Source: Flavobacteriales bacterium
Lineage (GTDB): Bacteria > Bacteroidota > Bacteroidia > Flavobacteriales_G > Salibacteraceae
Length of the DNA stretch: 64,000 nt
Direction: 5' to 3'
NCBI GenBank assembly: GCA_020435995.1
Contig: JAGQYO010000007.1
Span: 35,170-99,169 of the forward strand
The notes below the pieces were generated by a model that saw only the letters and a list, made by a program, of their open reading frames with translations, ran no database searches and was not told the origin of the DNA. Below are positions 9,331 through 18,152 of the stretch, piece by piece; the first letter of the stretch is position 1; every line of letters starts with the position of its first letter. The position numbers and the translations under genes are program-made.

Positions 9331-10170
9331 TTACAAAGCCATGTTGTCGATTAACCTAACTGAACCAACAAAAGCCGCAACAAATACCCGAGAACAACCT
9401 GATTTCCAGTCTGATAACTTTAATAAGTTACGATCGTCCAAAATTTCGAGGTATTCCAGTCTCAATCCATTGACCTTATTTAACTCAATACGAAGGAGCT
9501 CGGCTGTTTCATTTGGTGCGTTTTGTTGCTTTAATTGTTTGCCTAACCCTAAGACCTTTGGAATTTGAATGGCAATTTGATAATCATCCGAATTTAATCT
9601 CATATTTCTCGAGCTTAAAGCTAAGCCATTGTCATCTCTATCAGTAGCGCATGGAATAATTTCCATACTAGGGTATCTATTTTTTGCTAATTCTTTGATG
9701 ATCAATAATTGCTGAAAATCTTTTTCGCCAAAATACGCCTTAGTGGGTGTAATGGCAGAGAAAAACAAATCGACTACGGTTATCATTCCATTGAAGTGCC
9801 CAGGTCGAAATTTTCCTTCCATCACCGAATCATAATTTGATATGTCAAAATCCAACAGTCGAACACCAGACGGATACATATCCTCAACTGATGGCACAAA
9901 CACCATATCACATCCAGATTCCTTAAGTTTTAAAACATCAGACTCTAGTGTATTTGGATAATTGTTAAAGTCTTCTTGGTTATTAAATTGAGCGGGATTA
10001 ACAAATATTGATACAACTACAACATCGTTTTCGCTTTTCGCCTTTAATATCAACCCTATATGTCCTTTGTGTAAGGCTCCCATTGTAGGGACAAATCCAA
10101 CAGAATTACCCTCTTTCAATTGATTCAGGCAATATTCTGATGCCTCAGACCTTGAATAAACTACTTTCAC
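9331..10170 (-). CDS. panC: Pantothenate synthetase
   Basis: PanC condenses pantoate with beta-alanine using ATP. The 279-residue protein has the HIGH-type signature HKGH at residues 34-37 within [12 protein letters not shown], the SIFVNPAQF motif, and the ALSSRNMRL motif that stands in for KMSKS. The start codon is GTG at 10170; no ATG gives the conserved N terminus. It is the first gene of the leftward operon panC-panD-flippase-rfaE2-radA-Nudix. It is divergent from the starch-synthase-like gene across 104 bp. Confidence 0.97.
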   Translation of the reverse strand: MKVVYSRSEASEYCLNQLKEGNSVGFVPTMGALHKGHIGLILKAKSENDVVVVSIFVNPAQFNNQEDFNNYPNTLESDVLKLKESGCDMVFVPSVEDMYPSGVRLLDFDISNYDSVMEGKFRPGHFNGMITVVDLFFSAITPTKAYFGEKDFQQLLIIKELAKNRYPSMEIIPCATDRDDNGLALSSRNMRLNSDDYQIAIQIPKVLGLGKQLKQQNAPNETAELLRIELNKVNGLRLEYLEILDDRNLLKLSDWKSGCSRVFVAAFVGSVRLIDNMAL

Positions 10171-10212
10171 AACTACGAAGGTCGCTAATTAGTGCAACCA
10201 AGCACCTATTCC

Positions 10213-10245
10213 TTTGGAAAATTCGCTATTTTTTCCTTACTTTTG
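10213..10245 (+). promoter_or_regulatory. Promoter for the starch-synthase-like operon
   Basis: TTTG at 10213-10216 and TACTTTTG at 10238-10245 are 21 bp apart, matching both halves of the Bacteroidota promoter (TTTG, about 20 bp, TAnnTTTG). The ATG at 10275 follows 29 bp later. Confidence 0.65.
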
Positions 10246-10274
10246 CATTGAATTTTCAAAATTAGTTCTTAAAT

Positions 10275-11102
10275 ATGACGAAAGCGAGGGTGTTGTACGT
10301 AACACAGGCCATGGAGCCTTATTTACCGGAAGGAGAACTTACTACCAAATGCAGAGAACTGCCTCAAGCAATACAAGAAAGAGGAAAAGAAATTAGAAAC
10401 TTTATGCCTCGATATGGCTCGATTAACGAAAGAAGACATCAACTTCATGAGGTTATTCGGCTATCGGGAATGAATTTAGTTATTGATGATCACGATCATC
10501 CGTTGATTATTAAAGTTGCTTCAATTCCGCAAGCCAAAATGCAGGTTTATTTTATCGATAATGAAGAATTCTTTAAAAGGAAGTCGGACTTAACAGATAA
10601 TGACGGAAAAGCTCATTCTGACAACGATGAAAGGATGATATTCTTTTGTAAGGGTGTAGCAGAAACTATTAAAAAATTGGGCTGGGCACCGGACATCATT
10701 CATTGCCATGGATGGTTTTCTTCTCTGTTACCTATGTTTATTAAAAACGTGTACAAGGATGAGCCATTGTTCGCGAATTCAAAGGTGCTGTATTCTATGT
10801 ACAACAATCATCCAAAGCAAAAAGTAAATAAAAAGCTTCATAAGAAATTGGAGTTTGAAAATATAAATCCTGAGTACCTCGAAGGTTTAAAAGACCCTGA
10901 ATACGATAATTTGCATAAAATGGGTGCTATGTTTTCCGATGCCGTGATTTTTGGAAGCGATGACATCAGCGATGATGTAAAAAAGTACATTACTGAGCAA
11001 GACAAACCTTCAATGGAATTTACTGGCCTTGAAGACTTCGTAGAAGCCTATGATAAATTCTATGATATGGTTTTGGAAAATGACACAGTATTAGCAGACT
11101 AG
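10275..11102 (+). CDS. GT5-like glycogen/starch synthase N-domain protein (short)
   Basis: The 275-residue protein resembles the N-terminal Rossmann domain of GT5 glycogen synthases: it starts ARVLYVTQAMEPYLPEGEL and has DIIHCHGWFSSLLPMF where synthases have their DxxHxHDW segment. Real GlgA is about 480 residues; the whole C-terminal ADP-binding domain is missing. The substrate-binding KxGGL loop is replaced by PEGELTTKC. I therefore doubt that it is an active glycogen synthase, although databases commonly label this Bacteroidota family so. It is followed after 14 bp by the DUF4270 lipoprotein gene and then glmS, a sugar-nucleotide gene. Confidence 0.75.
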   Translation: MTKARVLYVTQAMEPYLPEGELTTKCRELPQAIQERGKEIRNFMPRYGSINERRHQLHEVIRLSGMNLVIDDHDHPLIIKVASIPQAKMQVYFIDNEEFFKRKSDLTDNDGKAHSDNDERMIFFCKGVAETIKKLGWAPDIIHCHGWFSSLLPMFIKNVYKDEPLFANSKVLYSMYNNHPKQKVNKKLHKKLEFENINPEYLEGLKDPEYDNLHKMGAMFSDAVIFGSDDISDDVKKYITEQDKPSMEFTGLEDFVEAYDKFYDMVLENDTVLAD

Positions 11103-11116
11103 TTAGGCTAGTTCAT

Positions 11117-12427
11117 ATGGAATTCAAAACAAAGGTTAACTTGATTCGGCCCCTTCTTGGGGTCGTTCTCATTATGGCCTTTATCGGTGCCTGTAAGAAA
11201 AAAGAAGATCCGTTTATTGGGATAGAAGTTCAGCCCGAAAACAACCAACTTGGGTTGTTGACCACGGATACTTTTATTATTCAATGTGTTACTTTAAAAT
11301 TGGATTCGAGTAGAGCAGATAATTCAAAACTCGGCGTTATTGGTAGTTATCAAGATCCCGTTTTTGGATTAACAAAAACGGCTACTGCCCTCCAGTATAG
11401 ATTAGCCTCTGAAAATACTGAAATTGATGCTCTGAAAAATCACAGAATAGATTCTGCCGTTTTAACCCTAGTTTATTCGGGTTATTATGGAACGTTGGAA
11501 AAACAGTCTTTTGGCGTGTATGAGATAACTGAAGACCTTAACTCTACACGGAAATACCCAACAAGTTACAATTTATCTGTTTCCTCAAATCCTATTGGCC
11601 GCATTACAGACTTTACTCCAGACTTTAAAAGCATCCCTGTTATTTACGACACACCAGAACGACCTGAAATCAGAATTAGATTAGACTCTAGTTTTGCTAG
11701 AAAATTGGTTGATGTTGACCCCTCAGTGTACCGAACAAATGAAAACTTTCTGGCTAATTTCAAGGGGTTTCTTATACAAGCAGAAAACACCTCACAGGCA
11801 AGTAGAACGGGCGCACAATTAATGTTTAATTTACTTGATGAATATACACGATTGACACTTTATTTCACTGAAAATGGTGGCCCTAGAGGCAAACTAGATT
11901 ACTTGATAAACGATAAGTCTGTTCGATTTATACTCAATCAAAATGACTACACAAGTAGTGAAGTTGAACGTGCATTTGGGGATCAGTCAATTGGGGATCA
12001 AAAAATTTATATCCAATCGCTGGCTGGAACCTATGTTAAAATTCAAACGCCCGATATATCTAGAATAGCCAGAAATGGTCCTGTAATTATTAATAAAGCA
12101 GAATTGGAATTACCCATTTCGAGTGATGCCACTGCCACATACCAACCCATTGGTCAGCTGTTCGCTTTTAGAGAAGATGAAACTGGAAAACTCTATGACA
12201 CACCTGATAAGGGTGAATTACATTACGATGGTAAATTCAACACCACTACCAACTCGTATCACATTGGATTAACCAGATATTTTCAGCAAATTTTGACAGG
12301 AAAAGTTAGTAATAACGTATTAGTTTTGAGGGAGCTTGGAGAAAGCTATGGGCGATCAGAATTATCGGGCCCCAAGGCATCTACAAAGCCAATGAAACTT
12401 GTAGTAACATATACTCCAACATATTAA
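11117..12427 (+). CDS. DUF4270 lipoprotein
   Basis: The 436-residue protein has a signal peptide with lipobox FIGAC (Cys26) followed by KKKEDP. The opening IGIEVQPENNQLGLLTTDTF and the segment LGVIGSYQDPVFGLTKT are characteristic of the DUF4270 family, which is confined largely to Bacteroidota. It is predicted to sit in the periplasm or outer membrane and to be rich in beta structure. No enzymatic motif is visible and the function is unknown. It lies 14 bp after the GT5-like gene and 13 bp before glmS, so the three are probably cotranscribed. Confidence 0.85.
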   Translation: MEFKTKVNLIRPLLGVVLIMAFIGACKKKEDPFIGIEVQPENNQLGLLTTDTFIIQCVTLKLDSSRADNSKLGVIGSYQDPVFGLTKTATALQYRLASENTEIDALKNHRIDSAVLTLVYSGYYGTLEKQSFGVYEITEDLNSTRKYPTSYNLSVSSNPIGRITDFTPDFKSIPVIYDTPERPEIRIRLDSSFARKLVDVDPSVYRTNENFLANFKGFLIQAENTSQASRTGAQLMFNLLDEYTRLTLYFTENGGPRGKLDYLINDKSVRFILNQNDYTSSEVERAFGDQSIGDQKIYIQSLAGTYVKIQTPDISRIARNGPVIINKAELELPISSDATATYQPIGQLFAFREDETGKLYDTPDKGELHYDGKFNTTTNSYHIGLTRYFQQILTGKVSNNVLVLRELGESYGRSELSGPKASTKPMKLVVTYTPTY

Positions 12428-12440
12428 ATAACAATAGCTT

Positions 12441-14279
12441 ATGTGCGGAATAGTAGGATATATAGGATCGCGTCAAGCATATCCAATTCTTTTAAAAGGA
12501 TTAAAAAGATTAGAGTATCGTGGTTATGACAGTGCGGGAATTGCCGTTCTGAATCATTCCATCAATAATTTTAAATGTAAGGGAAAGGTCTCTGACCTTG
12601 AGGCTCATGTTGGCACTCAGGATACCTCTGGAAGCCGTGGTATTGGACACACAAGATGGGCAACGCATGGCGAGCCAAACGATGTTAATTCACATCCACA
12701 TTTTTCTCAATCTGGTAATATTATTCTCATTCATAATGGAATAATTGAAAACTATGCCAGTATTAAAGAAGCTTTGATAAGGAAGGGATTTGTTTTTAAA
12801 AGTGAAACGGATACCGAGGTGCTTGTAAACTTTATTGAGGATATTTACTTAACAGAAAAAATTCCCTTAGAAGAAGCAGTGCGAAAAGCGCTCAACCATG
12901 TGGCAGGAGCGTATGCTATTGTAGTTATGTCGGAAGATAGCCCTAACCAGTTGATTGCGGCACGAAAAAGTAGCCCACTCGTGATCGGAGTAGGTGAACA
13001 AGAATTTTTTATTGCCTCAGATGCGACGCCTATTATTGAGTATACCAAAAACGTGGTATACCTTGAAGACGAAGAAATTGCTGTAGTTTCTCCAGGAAAA
13101 AGCATCAACTTATTCAACATTAAAAAAGAAAGCAAATCTCCTTATATTCAAGAGGTCGCCATGAATCTTGAAGCCATTGAGAAAGGCGGCTATGAGCATT
13201 TCATGCTTAAGGAAATTTATGAGCAGCCCCGGTCAATTGAAGATTCAATGAGGGGTAGGCTCAGGGCTAGCGCTGGCTTAGTTTCTTTGGGAGGAATATC
13301 CGAATACGATCAAAAATTAAAAAATGCAAAACGAATTATTATAGTTGCATGTGGTACAAGTTGGCACGCCGGATTAGTAGGCGAATACCTAATTGAAGAT
13401 TACGCCAGAATACCAGTTGAAGTAGAATATGCGTCTGAGTTTAGATACCGTAACCCCATCATCGGCGAAAATGATATCGTGTTGGCCATATCTCAATCTG
13501 GTGAAACTGCGGATACCTTGGCGGCAATAGAATTGGCCAAATCCAAAGGAGCTACGGTAATTGGAGTTTGTAATGTGGTAGGGTCGTCAATTTCCAGGGC
13601 AACACATGCGGGTAGTTATACACACGCAGGCCCAGAAATAGGTGTGGCGAGCACAAAAGCATTTACGGCTCAAATAACTGTTTTGACTTTATTAGCCTTG
13701 AGTATAGCGCGACAAAAAGGGTCAATGTCTGATTCAAGATATCGTCAATTGTTAGCAGAGGTAGAGTCTATTCCTGGCTTGGTAAAACGATGTTTAGAAT
13801 CTGATGTAAAAATTCAAGCTATAGCTGACAGATTTAAGAATGCCAGTAATTTCCTCTATTTAGGAAGAGGATATTCGTTTCCAGTAGCATTGGAAGGTGC
13901 ACTCAAGCTCAAAGAAATTTCTTATATTCATGCAGAAGGCTATCCAGCTGCCGAGATGAAACACGGACCTATTGCCCTTATTGATGAAGAGATGCCCGTG
14001 GTGGTAATTGCAACCAAGGGCCCATCTTACGAGAAGGTTGTTAGTAATATTCAGGAAGTAAAAGCGCGAAAGGGTGTTGTAATTGCAATTGTAACGGAAG
14101 GCGATAAAGACGTGACTGAAATGGCTGATTACACCATCGAAGTTCCAGAAATTGAGGAATCACTTGTCCCCTTTTTGTCTGTTGTACCGCTTCAATTACT
14201 TTCGTACCACATAGCTGTATTGAGGGGCTGTAACGTTGATCAACCTCGAAATTTAGCTAAGTCTGTAACTGTAGAATAA
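12441..14279 (+). CDS. glmS: Glutamine--fructose-6-phosphate aminotransferase (isomerizing)
   Basis: GlmS makes glucosamine-6-phosphate from fructose-6-phosphate and glutamine, the entry step to amino-sugar synthesis for peptidoglycan and LPS. The 612-residue protein starts MCGIVGYIG with the catalytic Cys2 of the class II glutaminase, has the RLEYRGYDSAG and GHTRWATHG motifs, two SIS domains (CGTSWHAG, SQSGETADT, LGRGYSFPVALEGALKLKE), and the conserved tail NVDQPRNLAKSVTVE. Its stop overlaps the next start by one base (TAATG). I see no glmS ribozyme-like leader; only 13 bp separate it from the gene before. Confidence 0.98.
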   Translation: MCGIVGYIGSRQAYPILLKGLKRLEYRGYDSAGIAVLNHSINNFKCKGKVSDLEAHVGTQDTSGSRGIGHTRWATHGEPNDVNSHPHFSQSGNIILIHNGIIENYASIKEALIRKGFVFKSETDTEVLVNFIEDIYLTEKIPLEEAVRKALNHVAGAYAIVVMSEDSPNQLIAARKSSPLVIGVGEQEFFIASDATPIIEYTKNVVYLEDEEIAVVSPGKSINLFNIKKESKSPYIQEVAMNLEAIEKGGYEHFMLKEIYEQPRSIEDSMRGRLRASAGLVSLGGISEYDQKLKNAKRIIIVACGTSWHAGLVGEYLIEDYARIPVEVEYASEFRYRNPIIGENDIVLAISQSGETADTLAAIELAKSKGATVIGVCNVVGSSISRATHAGSYTHAGPEIGVASTKAFTAQITVLTLLALSIARQKGSMSDSRYRQLLAEVESIPGLVKRCLESDVKIQAIADRFKNASNFLYLGRGYSFPVALEGALKLKEISYIHAEGYPAAEMKHGPIALIDEEMPVVVIATKGPSYEKVVSNIQEVKARKGVVIAIVTEGDKDVTEMADYTIEVPEIEESLVPFLSVVPLQLLSYHIAVLRGCNVDQPRNLAKSVTVE

Positions 14280-14491
14280 TGAGCAGAATTGTTATTATTT
14301 GTTCGTTTTCGCTCTTGACGATGGTGACCGCATGTGGAGACACGAATCGCGAAAACGCCATGAGTCAAGAAGAGCTAAAAGTGCTATCTAAGGAAGTAAT
14401 GAGCCCAGATTTAAAGGCGGAAAAGTCCTCGATTTCGGATAGTTTAAAACTAAATGATTCTCTAATTGTTCTTGAAGAGATAGCTGAATAA
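14279..14491 (+). CDS. Small lipoprotein, unknown function
   Basis: This 70-residue protein has an N-terminal signal peptide with lipobox MVTAC (Cys19) and a short, charged, Ser- and Leu-rich mature part (47 or so residues, predicted helical). No family is recognised. The TAATG overlap with glmS implies translational coupling. Its TAA stop abuts the stop of the convergent carbonic-anhydrase-like gene. The lipobox and tight coupling make it likely real. Confidence 0.65.
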   Translation: MSRIVIICSFSLLTMVTACGDTNRENAMSQEELKVLSKEVMSPDLKAEKSSISDSLKLNDSLIVLEEIAE

Positions 14492-15007
14492 CTATTCTTT
14501 AAACCAACTAGCGTACAACATATAATTATGTGCAATACGCTCTACTTCTCCTTTGAATAATTCAGGAGATAGGTCTTTTATCTTTTTGGCAGGAACTCCT
14601 CCGAATAGTGAGCCACTTGGAACAACGGTGTTCGCCAACACCACCGAGCCGGCAGCAATTAGGCAATTCTCCTCGATAATGGCATTATCCATCACTATGG
14701 CACCCATTCCAATAAGTACATTGTCATGAATGGTACAACCGTGTACAAGTGCATTATGGCCAATCGAAACATTGTTTCCTATTGATGTACAGGCCCTTTC
14801 AAATGTGCCATGAATCACAGCGCCATCTTGCACATTTACCCGATTTCCCATTCTTATGGAATTAACATCACCCCTAACAACTGCACTGTACCAAACACTA
14901 CAATCGTCTCCCATGACGATATCACCTATTAAAGTTGCGTTTTCAGCAAAAAAACAATTTTCACCATGCTTAGGAGTATATCCTCTAACTACTTTAATCA
15001 ATGCCAT
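14492..15007 (-). CDS. Gamma-carbonic-anhydrase-like left-handed beta-helix protein
   Basis: The 171-residue protein is built of hexapeptide repeats (left-handed beta-helix) and keeps the three zinc-type histidines of gamma-class carbonic anhydrases: His66 in AVIHG, and His84 and His89 in IGHNALVHGC. Family members (YrdA/PaaY-like) may hydrate CO2 or act on thioesters, so activity is not assured. The frame is open up to 15049, but the ATG at 15007 gives the canonical start MALIKVVRGYTP. A TATTTTTG box on the gene strand (15026-15033) would place transcription start inside the longer frame, which supports 15007. Confidence 0.88.
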   Translation of the reverse strand: MALIKVVRGYTPKHGENCFFAENATLIGDIVMGDDCSVWYSAVVRGDVNSIRMGNRVNVQDGAVIHGTFERACTSIGNNVSIGHNALVHGCTIHDNVLIGMGAIVMDNAIIEENCLIAAGSVVLANTVVPSGSLFGGVPAKKIKDLSPELFKGEVERIAHNYMLYASWFKE

Positions 15008-15025
15008 AATTTTGAGATTTAGATT

Positions 15026-15033
15026 CAAAAATA
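15026..15033 (-). promoter_or_regulatory. -7 box (TATTTTTG) for the carbonic-anhydrase-like gene
   Basis: The minus strand reads TATTTTTG, an exact TAnnTTTG match, 18 bp ahead of the ATG at 15007. It helps decide the start, because the alternative ATG at 15049 lies upstream of it. Confidence 0.5.
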
Positions 15034-15088
15034 TGTCTTTATCAAGCACGGCTCATAAGAGATTACTTTACTTTAGCAGGTTCATTTT

Positions 15089-16243
15089 ATGCTGGATTTA
15101 AGCCCCCATATAAACTCATTGCTCTTTAGCCACGATTGCGTGGTTGTGGCTGGTTTAGGCGGGTTTGTGTCAAACCCACACAGTGCCGAATTGAATAAAA
15201 CGAAGCTTAGATTAACACCTCCTTACAAGGAAATAGGTTTCAATTCGAGGTTAACCAAAAATGATGGCTTGCTTGCTAAAGAAATAGAAGACAAGTTAAA
15301 TATCTCCTATCCAGAAGCTAATTCTTTAATCGAGGAATTTGTAAGCAATGTGCGAAAGTCTTTGGTCGAATCGAATCAATTTGAATTTAAAGATGTAGGA
15401 TTACTGTATTACGACATGAGCAGGAATCTAAGGTTTCGTCAGAATGGAACCGTTAATTTCTCCTTAAACTCCTTTGGTTTATCTTCTGTTTCAGCGTTTC
15501 CTATTAAGTCGAAAAGTGAGCCAATTACGAAGCAAGCAGAGGGCACCGTCACACCAATTTTAGCAGTACCCGAAACAAAACCTGAAGAAGAAAGAGAAGT
15601 AATTAATATAGCAGAAGCCGAAGTCAGGGAGAAGAGGAGCGCTATTAACTGGAAACAAATTTCGGTTGCTTCCGCTTGCTTGTTGATACTGTTGTACGCT
15701 ATTTGGATTCCCACTCATATGGATTCATTAAAAGATGATGACTTTCAAGTTTCTGATCTTAACCCATTCAAAGAAACTGTTTGTAACAGTTATGAATTGC
15801 GATTGGATTTACCAGAAGTAATCTCAATCCCAAAGGAGGAAAATATACTTAAATTACCCAGCAAGGATTTATTAGATCTTGAGTATTATAATGTTTCATT
15901 TTTTGATGAAAATGACGAGAATTTTGACCCGTCTAAATTAATTACCATAAAACTTCGAAACTTTCCAGCAGAGGCAGCAACAACGCGAGTAGTTGGAAGC
16001 TATACGGCATCTTACCCAGGTATGAAATACTATATAATTGGAGGATGTTTTAGCCTGGAGTCTAATGCCGTGCACTATGTACAAAAACTTCGAAATGAAG
16101 GATATGATGCGGCCATAGTGGATATTTACAAGGGCTTGTTCAGGGTAGCTATCAACGCCTACGAATCAAAGGAAGAAGCACTTTTAGACCTCGATCCAAT
16201 AAGGCAAAAATTACTTGAAGGGGCTTGGATTGCCAAAATATAG
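15089..16243 (+). CDS. HU-CCDC81-like and SPOR domain membrane protein
   Basis: The 384-residue protein begins with two HU/IHF-like domains of the CCDC81 type (about residues 1-60 with GGFVSNPHSA, and 65-130 with QFEFKDVGLLYYD). An acidic linker and a single membrane segment at about 190-207 (SVASACLLILLYAIWIP) follow. A SPOR domain fills about 310-384 (KYYIIGGCFSLESNAVHYV, FRVAINAYESKEEA). SPOR domains bind denuded peptidoglycan at septa, so the protein probably spans the inner membrane with its C terminus on cell wall. A role in division or wall remodelling is inferred. A TACTTTAG box at 15069-15076 may serve it. Confidence 0.82.
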   Translation: MLDLSPHINSLLFSHDCVVVAGLGGFVSNPHSAELNKTKLRLTPPYKEIGFNSRLTKNDGLLAKEIEDKLNISYPEANSLIEEFVSNVRKSLVESNQFEFKDVGLLYYDMSRNLRFRQNGTVNFSLNSFGLSSVSAFPIKSKSEPITKQAEGTVTPILAVPETKPEEEREVINIAEAEVREKRSAINWKQISVASACLLILLYAIWIPTHMDSLKDDDFQVSDLNPFKETVCNSYELRLDLPEVISIPKEENILKLPSKDLLDLEYYNVSFFDENDENFDPSKLITIKLRNFPAEAATTRVVGSYTASYPGMKYYIIGGCFSLESNAVHYVQKLRNEGYDAAIVDIYKGLFRVAINAYESKEEALLDLDPIRQKLLEGAWIAKI

Positions 16244-16248
16244 CCCAT

Positions 16249-16273
16249 AAAAAAACCCCAACATTCGTTGAGG
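16249..16273 (-). terminator. Intrinsic terminator of rpoD
   Basis: On the minus strand a CCTCAAC/GTTGGGG stem (seven pairs including one U-G) closes a 4-nt loop and is followed by seven T. On the plus strand the same stem has an A-C mismatch and no T run, so it serves rpoD and not the rightward SPOR gene. Confidence 0.8.
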
Positions 16274-16299
16274 CTTTAAAATTTAAATTCTACTACTTA

Positions 16300-17160
16300 T
16301 TATAAATAGTGCTTCAGAAAGTTTGAATTGGTTTTCTTTCTTAAACCACGAAGTGCTTTTTCTCTAATCTGGCGAATTCTTTCTCTGGTTAATCCCAAAC
16401 TATTTGCGATTTCTTCCAAAGTCATAGGCGTTCTACCATTTAAGCCAAAGGACAATCGAATAACCTCAGCTTCTCTTGGTTTAAGCGAAACCAAAACTCT
16501 CTCAATGTCCTTACACAAAGATTCACGCATCATCTCGTCAGCCGGGTTTTTAGAATTCCCGTTCGACAAAACATTTAAAAGTGAGTTTTCTTCACCGTCA
16601 ATCAAAGGTGCATCTACCGAAACTTGCTTCTGAGAATAAGTAACCAAGTCACTTACGCTATCCGCATTAGTTTCTAAGAGTTGCGAAATTTCATCGTGTG
16701 ATGGTGCTCTCTCGTACTCTTGTTCTAGTTTAGAAAAAGCCGAAGCTACTTTTTGAATTGCAGAAACCTTGTTCAAAGGCAGACGAACAACTCTCGAGTT
16801 TTCTGCAATTGCTTGCATGATACTCTGACGAATCCACCAAACTGCGTATGAAATAAATTTAAATCCTTTGGTTTCATCAAATCTTTTGGCCGCTGTAATC
16901 AGTCCGATATTCCCTTCAGCAATCAAATCCTCCAAAGTCAAACCATGACCCTGATATTGTTTTGCCACCGAAATAACGAAACGAAGGTTAGCGTTAACTA
17001 ATTTATTTAGAGCGAGCTCATCACCTTGTTTGATGCGTTTTGCTAACTCAACTTCTTCCTCCGCGGTGATCATTTCTTCTTTAGAAACATCACTTAGGTA
17101 TTTATCAATAGATTTTGAATCTCGGTTTGTTAGCTGTTTAGAAATCTTAAGTTGTCTCAT
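16300..17160 (-). CDS. rpoD: RNA polymerase primary sigma factor, Bacteroidota type
   Basis: The 286-residue protein is the short primary sigma factor of Bacteroidota; it lacks the long region 1.1 and the non-conserved insert of E. coli sigma70. Region 1.2 begins near DKYLSDVSKEEMIT, region 2 contains the core-binding and -7-recognition segment (LEDLIAEGNIGLITAAKRFD, FISYAVWWIRQSIMQAI), region 3 follows, and region 4 has the helix-turn-helix LEEIANSLGLTRERIRQIREKA. Its specificity explains the TAnnTTTG boxes seen in this window. It has its own promoter-like box and terminator, so it is monocistronic. Confidence 0.97.
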   Translation of the reverse strand: MRQLKISKQLTNRDSKSIDKYLSDVSKEEMITAEEEVELAKRIKQGDELALNKLVNANLRFVISVAKQYQGHGLTLEDLIAEGNIGLITAAKRFDETKGFKFISYAVWWIRQSIMQAIAENSRVVRLPLNKVSAIQKVASAFSKLEQEYERAPSHDEISQLLETNADSVSDLVTYSQKQVSVDAPLIDGEENSLLNVLSNGNSKNPADEMMRESLCKDIERVLVSLKPREAEVIRLSFGLNGRTPMTLEEIANSLGLTRERIRQIREKALRGLRKKTNSNFLKHYL

Positions 17161-17249
17161 GGGCGAAAAATAGAATTAACGAGCCTGTTAAATTACGATT
17201 AATAATAGTAAATCCAAATTTGATTTTACCCTTTGCTTTTTTGAAGCTG

Positions 17250-17257
17250 CGAAAGTA
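17250..17257 (-). promoter_or_regulatory. -7-like box (TACTTTCG) for rpoD
   Basis: The minus strand reads TACTTTCG, one base off TAnnTTTG, about 90 bp upstream of the rpoD ATG. The intervening leader (17161-17249) is AT-rich and has no other recognisable element. Confidence 0.45.
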
Positions 17258-17303
17258 CGGTATTTTTTATCCAGATTTACGAGAGTTTTTACTACAAAGC
17301 GGG

Positions 17304-17669
17304 TTAAATTACGGTCTCGATCGATAAAGGTTTGTTTTTATCGGAAATAATTATGGATCTGGCCAATGTTCCATTTTTTAAAATCCTTAATTCCATTTTT
17401 GGCTCACCTTTTAGCAGGGTAACTTCCATTCTCGCTTGGCTCCCTTTTTTCATATTTTCAATAATTGGTGAATACCAGCGCTCTGGCCCTCTTTCTCCAG
17501 TACTTACTGATGCTTCTGATTGGTCTAGATAAACAACAGAAAAAGTAGCTTGACTTTCTTCTTGAGGCAATACAACATATTGCACCTCATAATATACGTC
17601 ATCCTCTTTTATGCAAGACGAGCAACAGACAAATACAAGCGAAAAGAATAGAATGATCTTAGAAAACAT
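17304..17669 (-). CDS. Small lipoprotein, unknown function
   Basis: From the ATG at 17669 this is a 121-residue protein with a signal peptide and lipobox SSC, followed by IKEDDVYYEVQYVVLPQEE and a probable all-beta domain. No family is recognised. The frame is open 84 bp further upstream, but that extension would run over the divergent promoter and yields no signal peptide. It is divergent from the membrane-protein gene at 17719. The function is unknown; envelope location is inferred from the lipobox. Confidence 0.68.
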   Translation of the reverse strand: MFSKIILFFSLVFVCCSSCIKEDDVYYEVQYVVLPQEESQATFSVVYLDQSEASVSTGERGPERWYSPIIENMKKGSQARMEVTLLKGEPKMELRILKNGTLARSIIISDKNKPLSIETVI

Positions 17670-17692
17670 GGAATTGAACTTGACGTTTAAAT

Positions 17693-17713
17693 TACCTTTG
17701 CCCGTCAAAATTA
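17693..17713. promoter_or_regulatory. Back-to-back divergent -7 boxes
   Basis: TACCTTTG (17693-17700, plus strand) points to the membrane-protein gene and TAATTTTG (17706-17713, minus strand) points to the lipoprotein gene. Both match TAnnTTTG exactly, and only 5 bp separate them, so polymerase binding at one should exclude the other. Confidence 0.5.
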
Positions 17714-17718
17714 CACAC

Positions 17719-18150
17719 ATGTACACTGGAATTTTACATTTACACAGAACCATCGCTTATTTGGCACTCATTTTAGTGTTTGTGGTTATGGTAAAATCAC
17801 TTTATGGTTTTATTAATCGCAAACCGCACACAGAAGGCGATAGAAAACTAGGTCTGTTTGCACTTATCGGAAGTCACCTGCAACTTCTTGCGGGATTGAC
17901 TCTTTATTTCGCAGCAGGATATGTTGGAATGTGGTCGAATATGTCTGAAATAATGAAAGATGCTGATTTGCGCTTTAAAATCATTGAGCATCCTTTTATG
18001 ATGATTATTGGTATTGTTTTTATTACCGTGGGATACAGCCAATCCAAAAAAGCAACAGATGATTTGAAGAAACATCGCTTAAAAGGTGTTTTCTTTTTAC
18101 TCGGCTTGGCCTGTTTTTTAGCCAGCACTCCTTGGGATAGACTGTTTTAG
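17719..18150 (+). CDS. Conserved four-helix membrane protein
   Basis: From the ATG at 17719 the protein has 143 residues and four hydrophobic segments (about 10-30, 45-68, 90-108, 118-135) with histidines near membrane edges (HLHRT, GSHLQ, EHPFMM, KKHR). The spaced histidines recall a cytochrome-b561-like bundle, but I cannot confirm haem ligation. The upstream extension of the frame (to 17611) lacks hydrophobic features and overlaps the divergent lipoprotein, so it is rejected. It lies 2 bp before hflX and is probably cotranscribed with it. Function unknown. Confidence 0.7.
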   Translation: MYTGILHLHRTIAYLALILVFVVMVKSLYGFINRKPHTEGDRKLGLFALIGSHLQLLAGLTLYFAAGYVGMWSNMSEIMKDADLRFKIIEHPFMMIIGIVFITVGYSQSKKATDDLKKHRLKGVFFLLGLACFLASTPWDRLF

Positions 18151-18152
18151 AT

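Noticed and set aside
12414..12440. Possible glmS ribozyme or leader regulation.
   Set aside because: Only 13 bp separate glmS from the DUF4270 gene, too short for a ribozyme or riboswitch.
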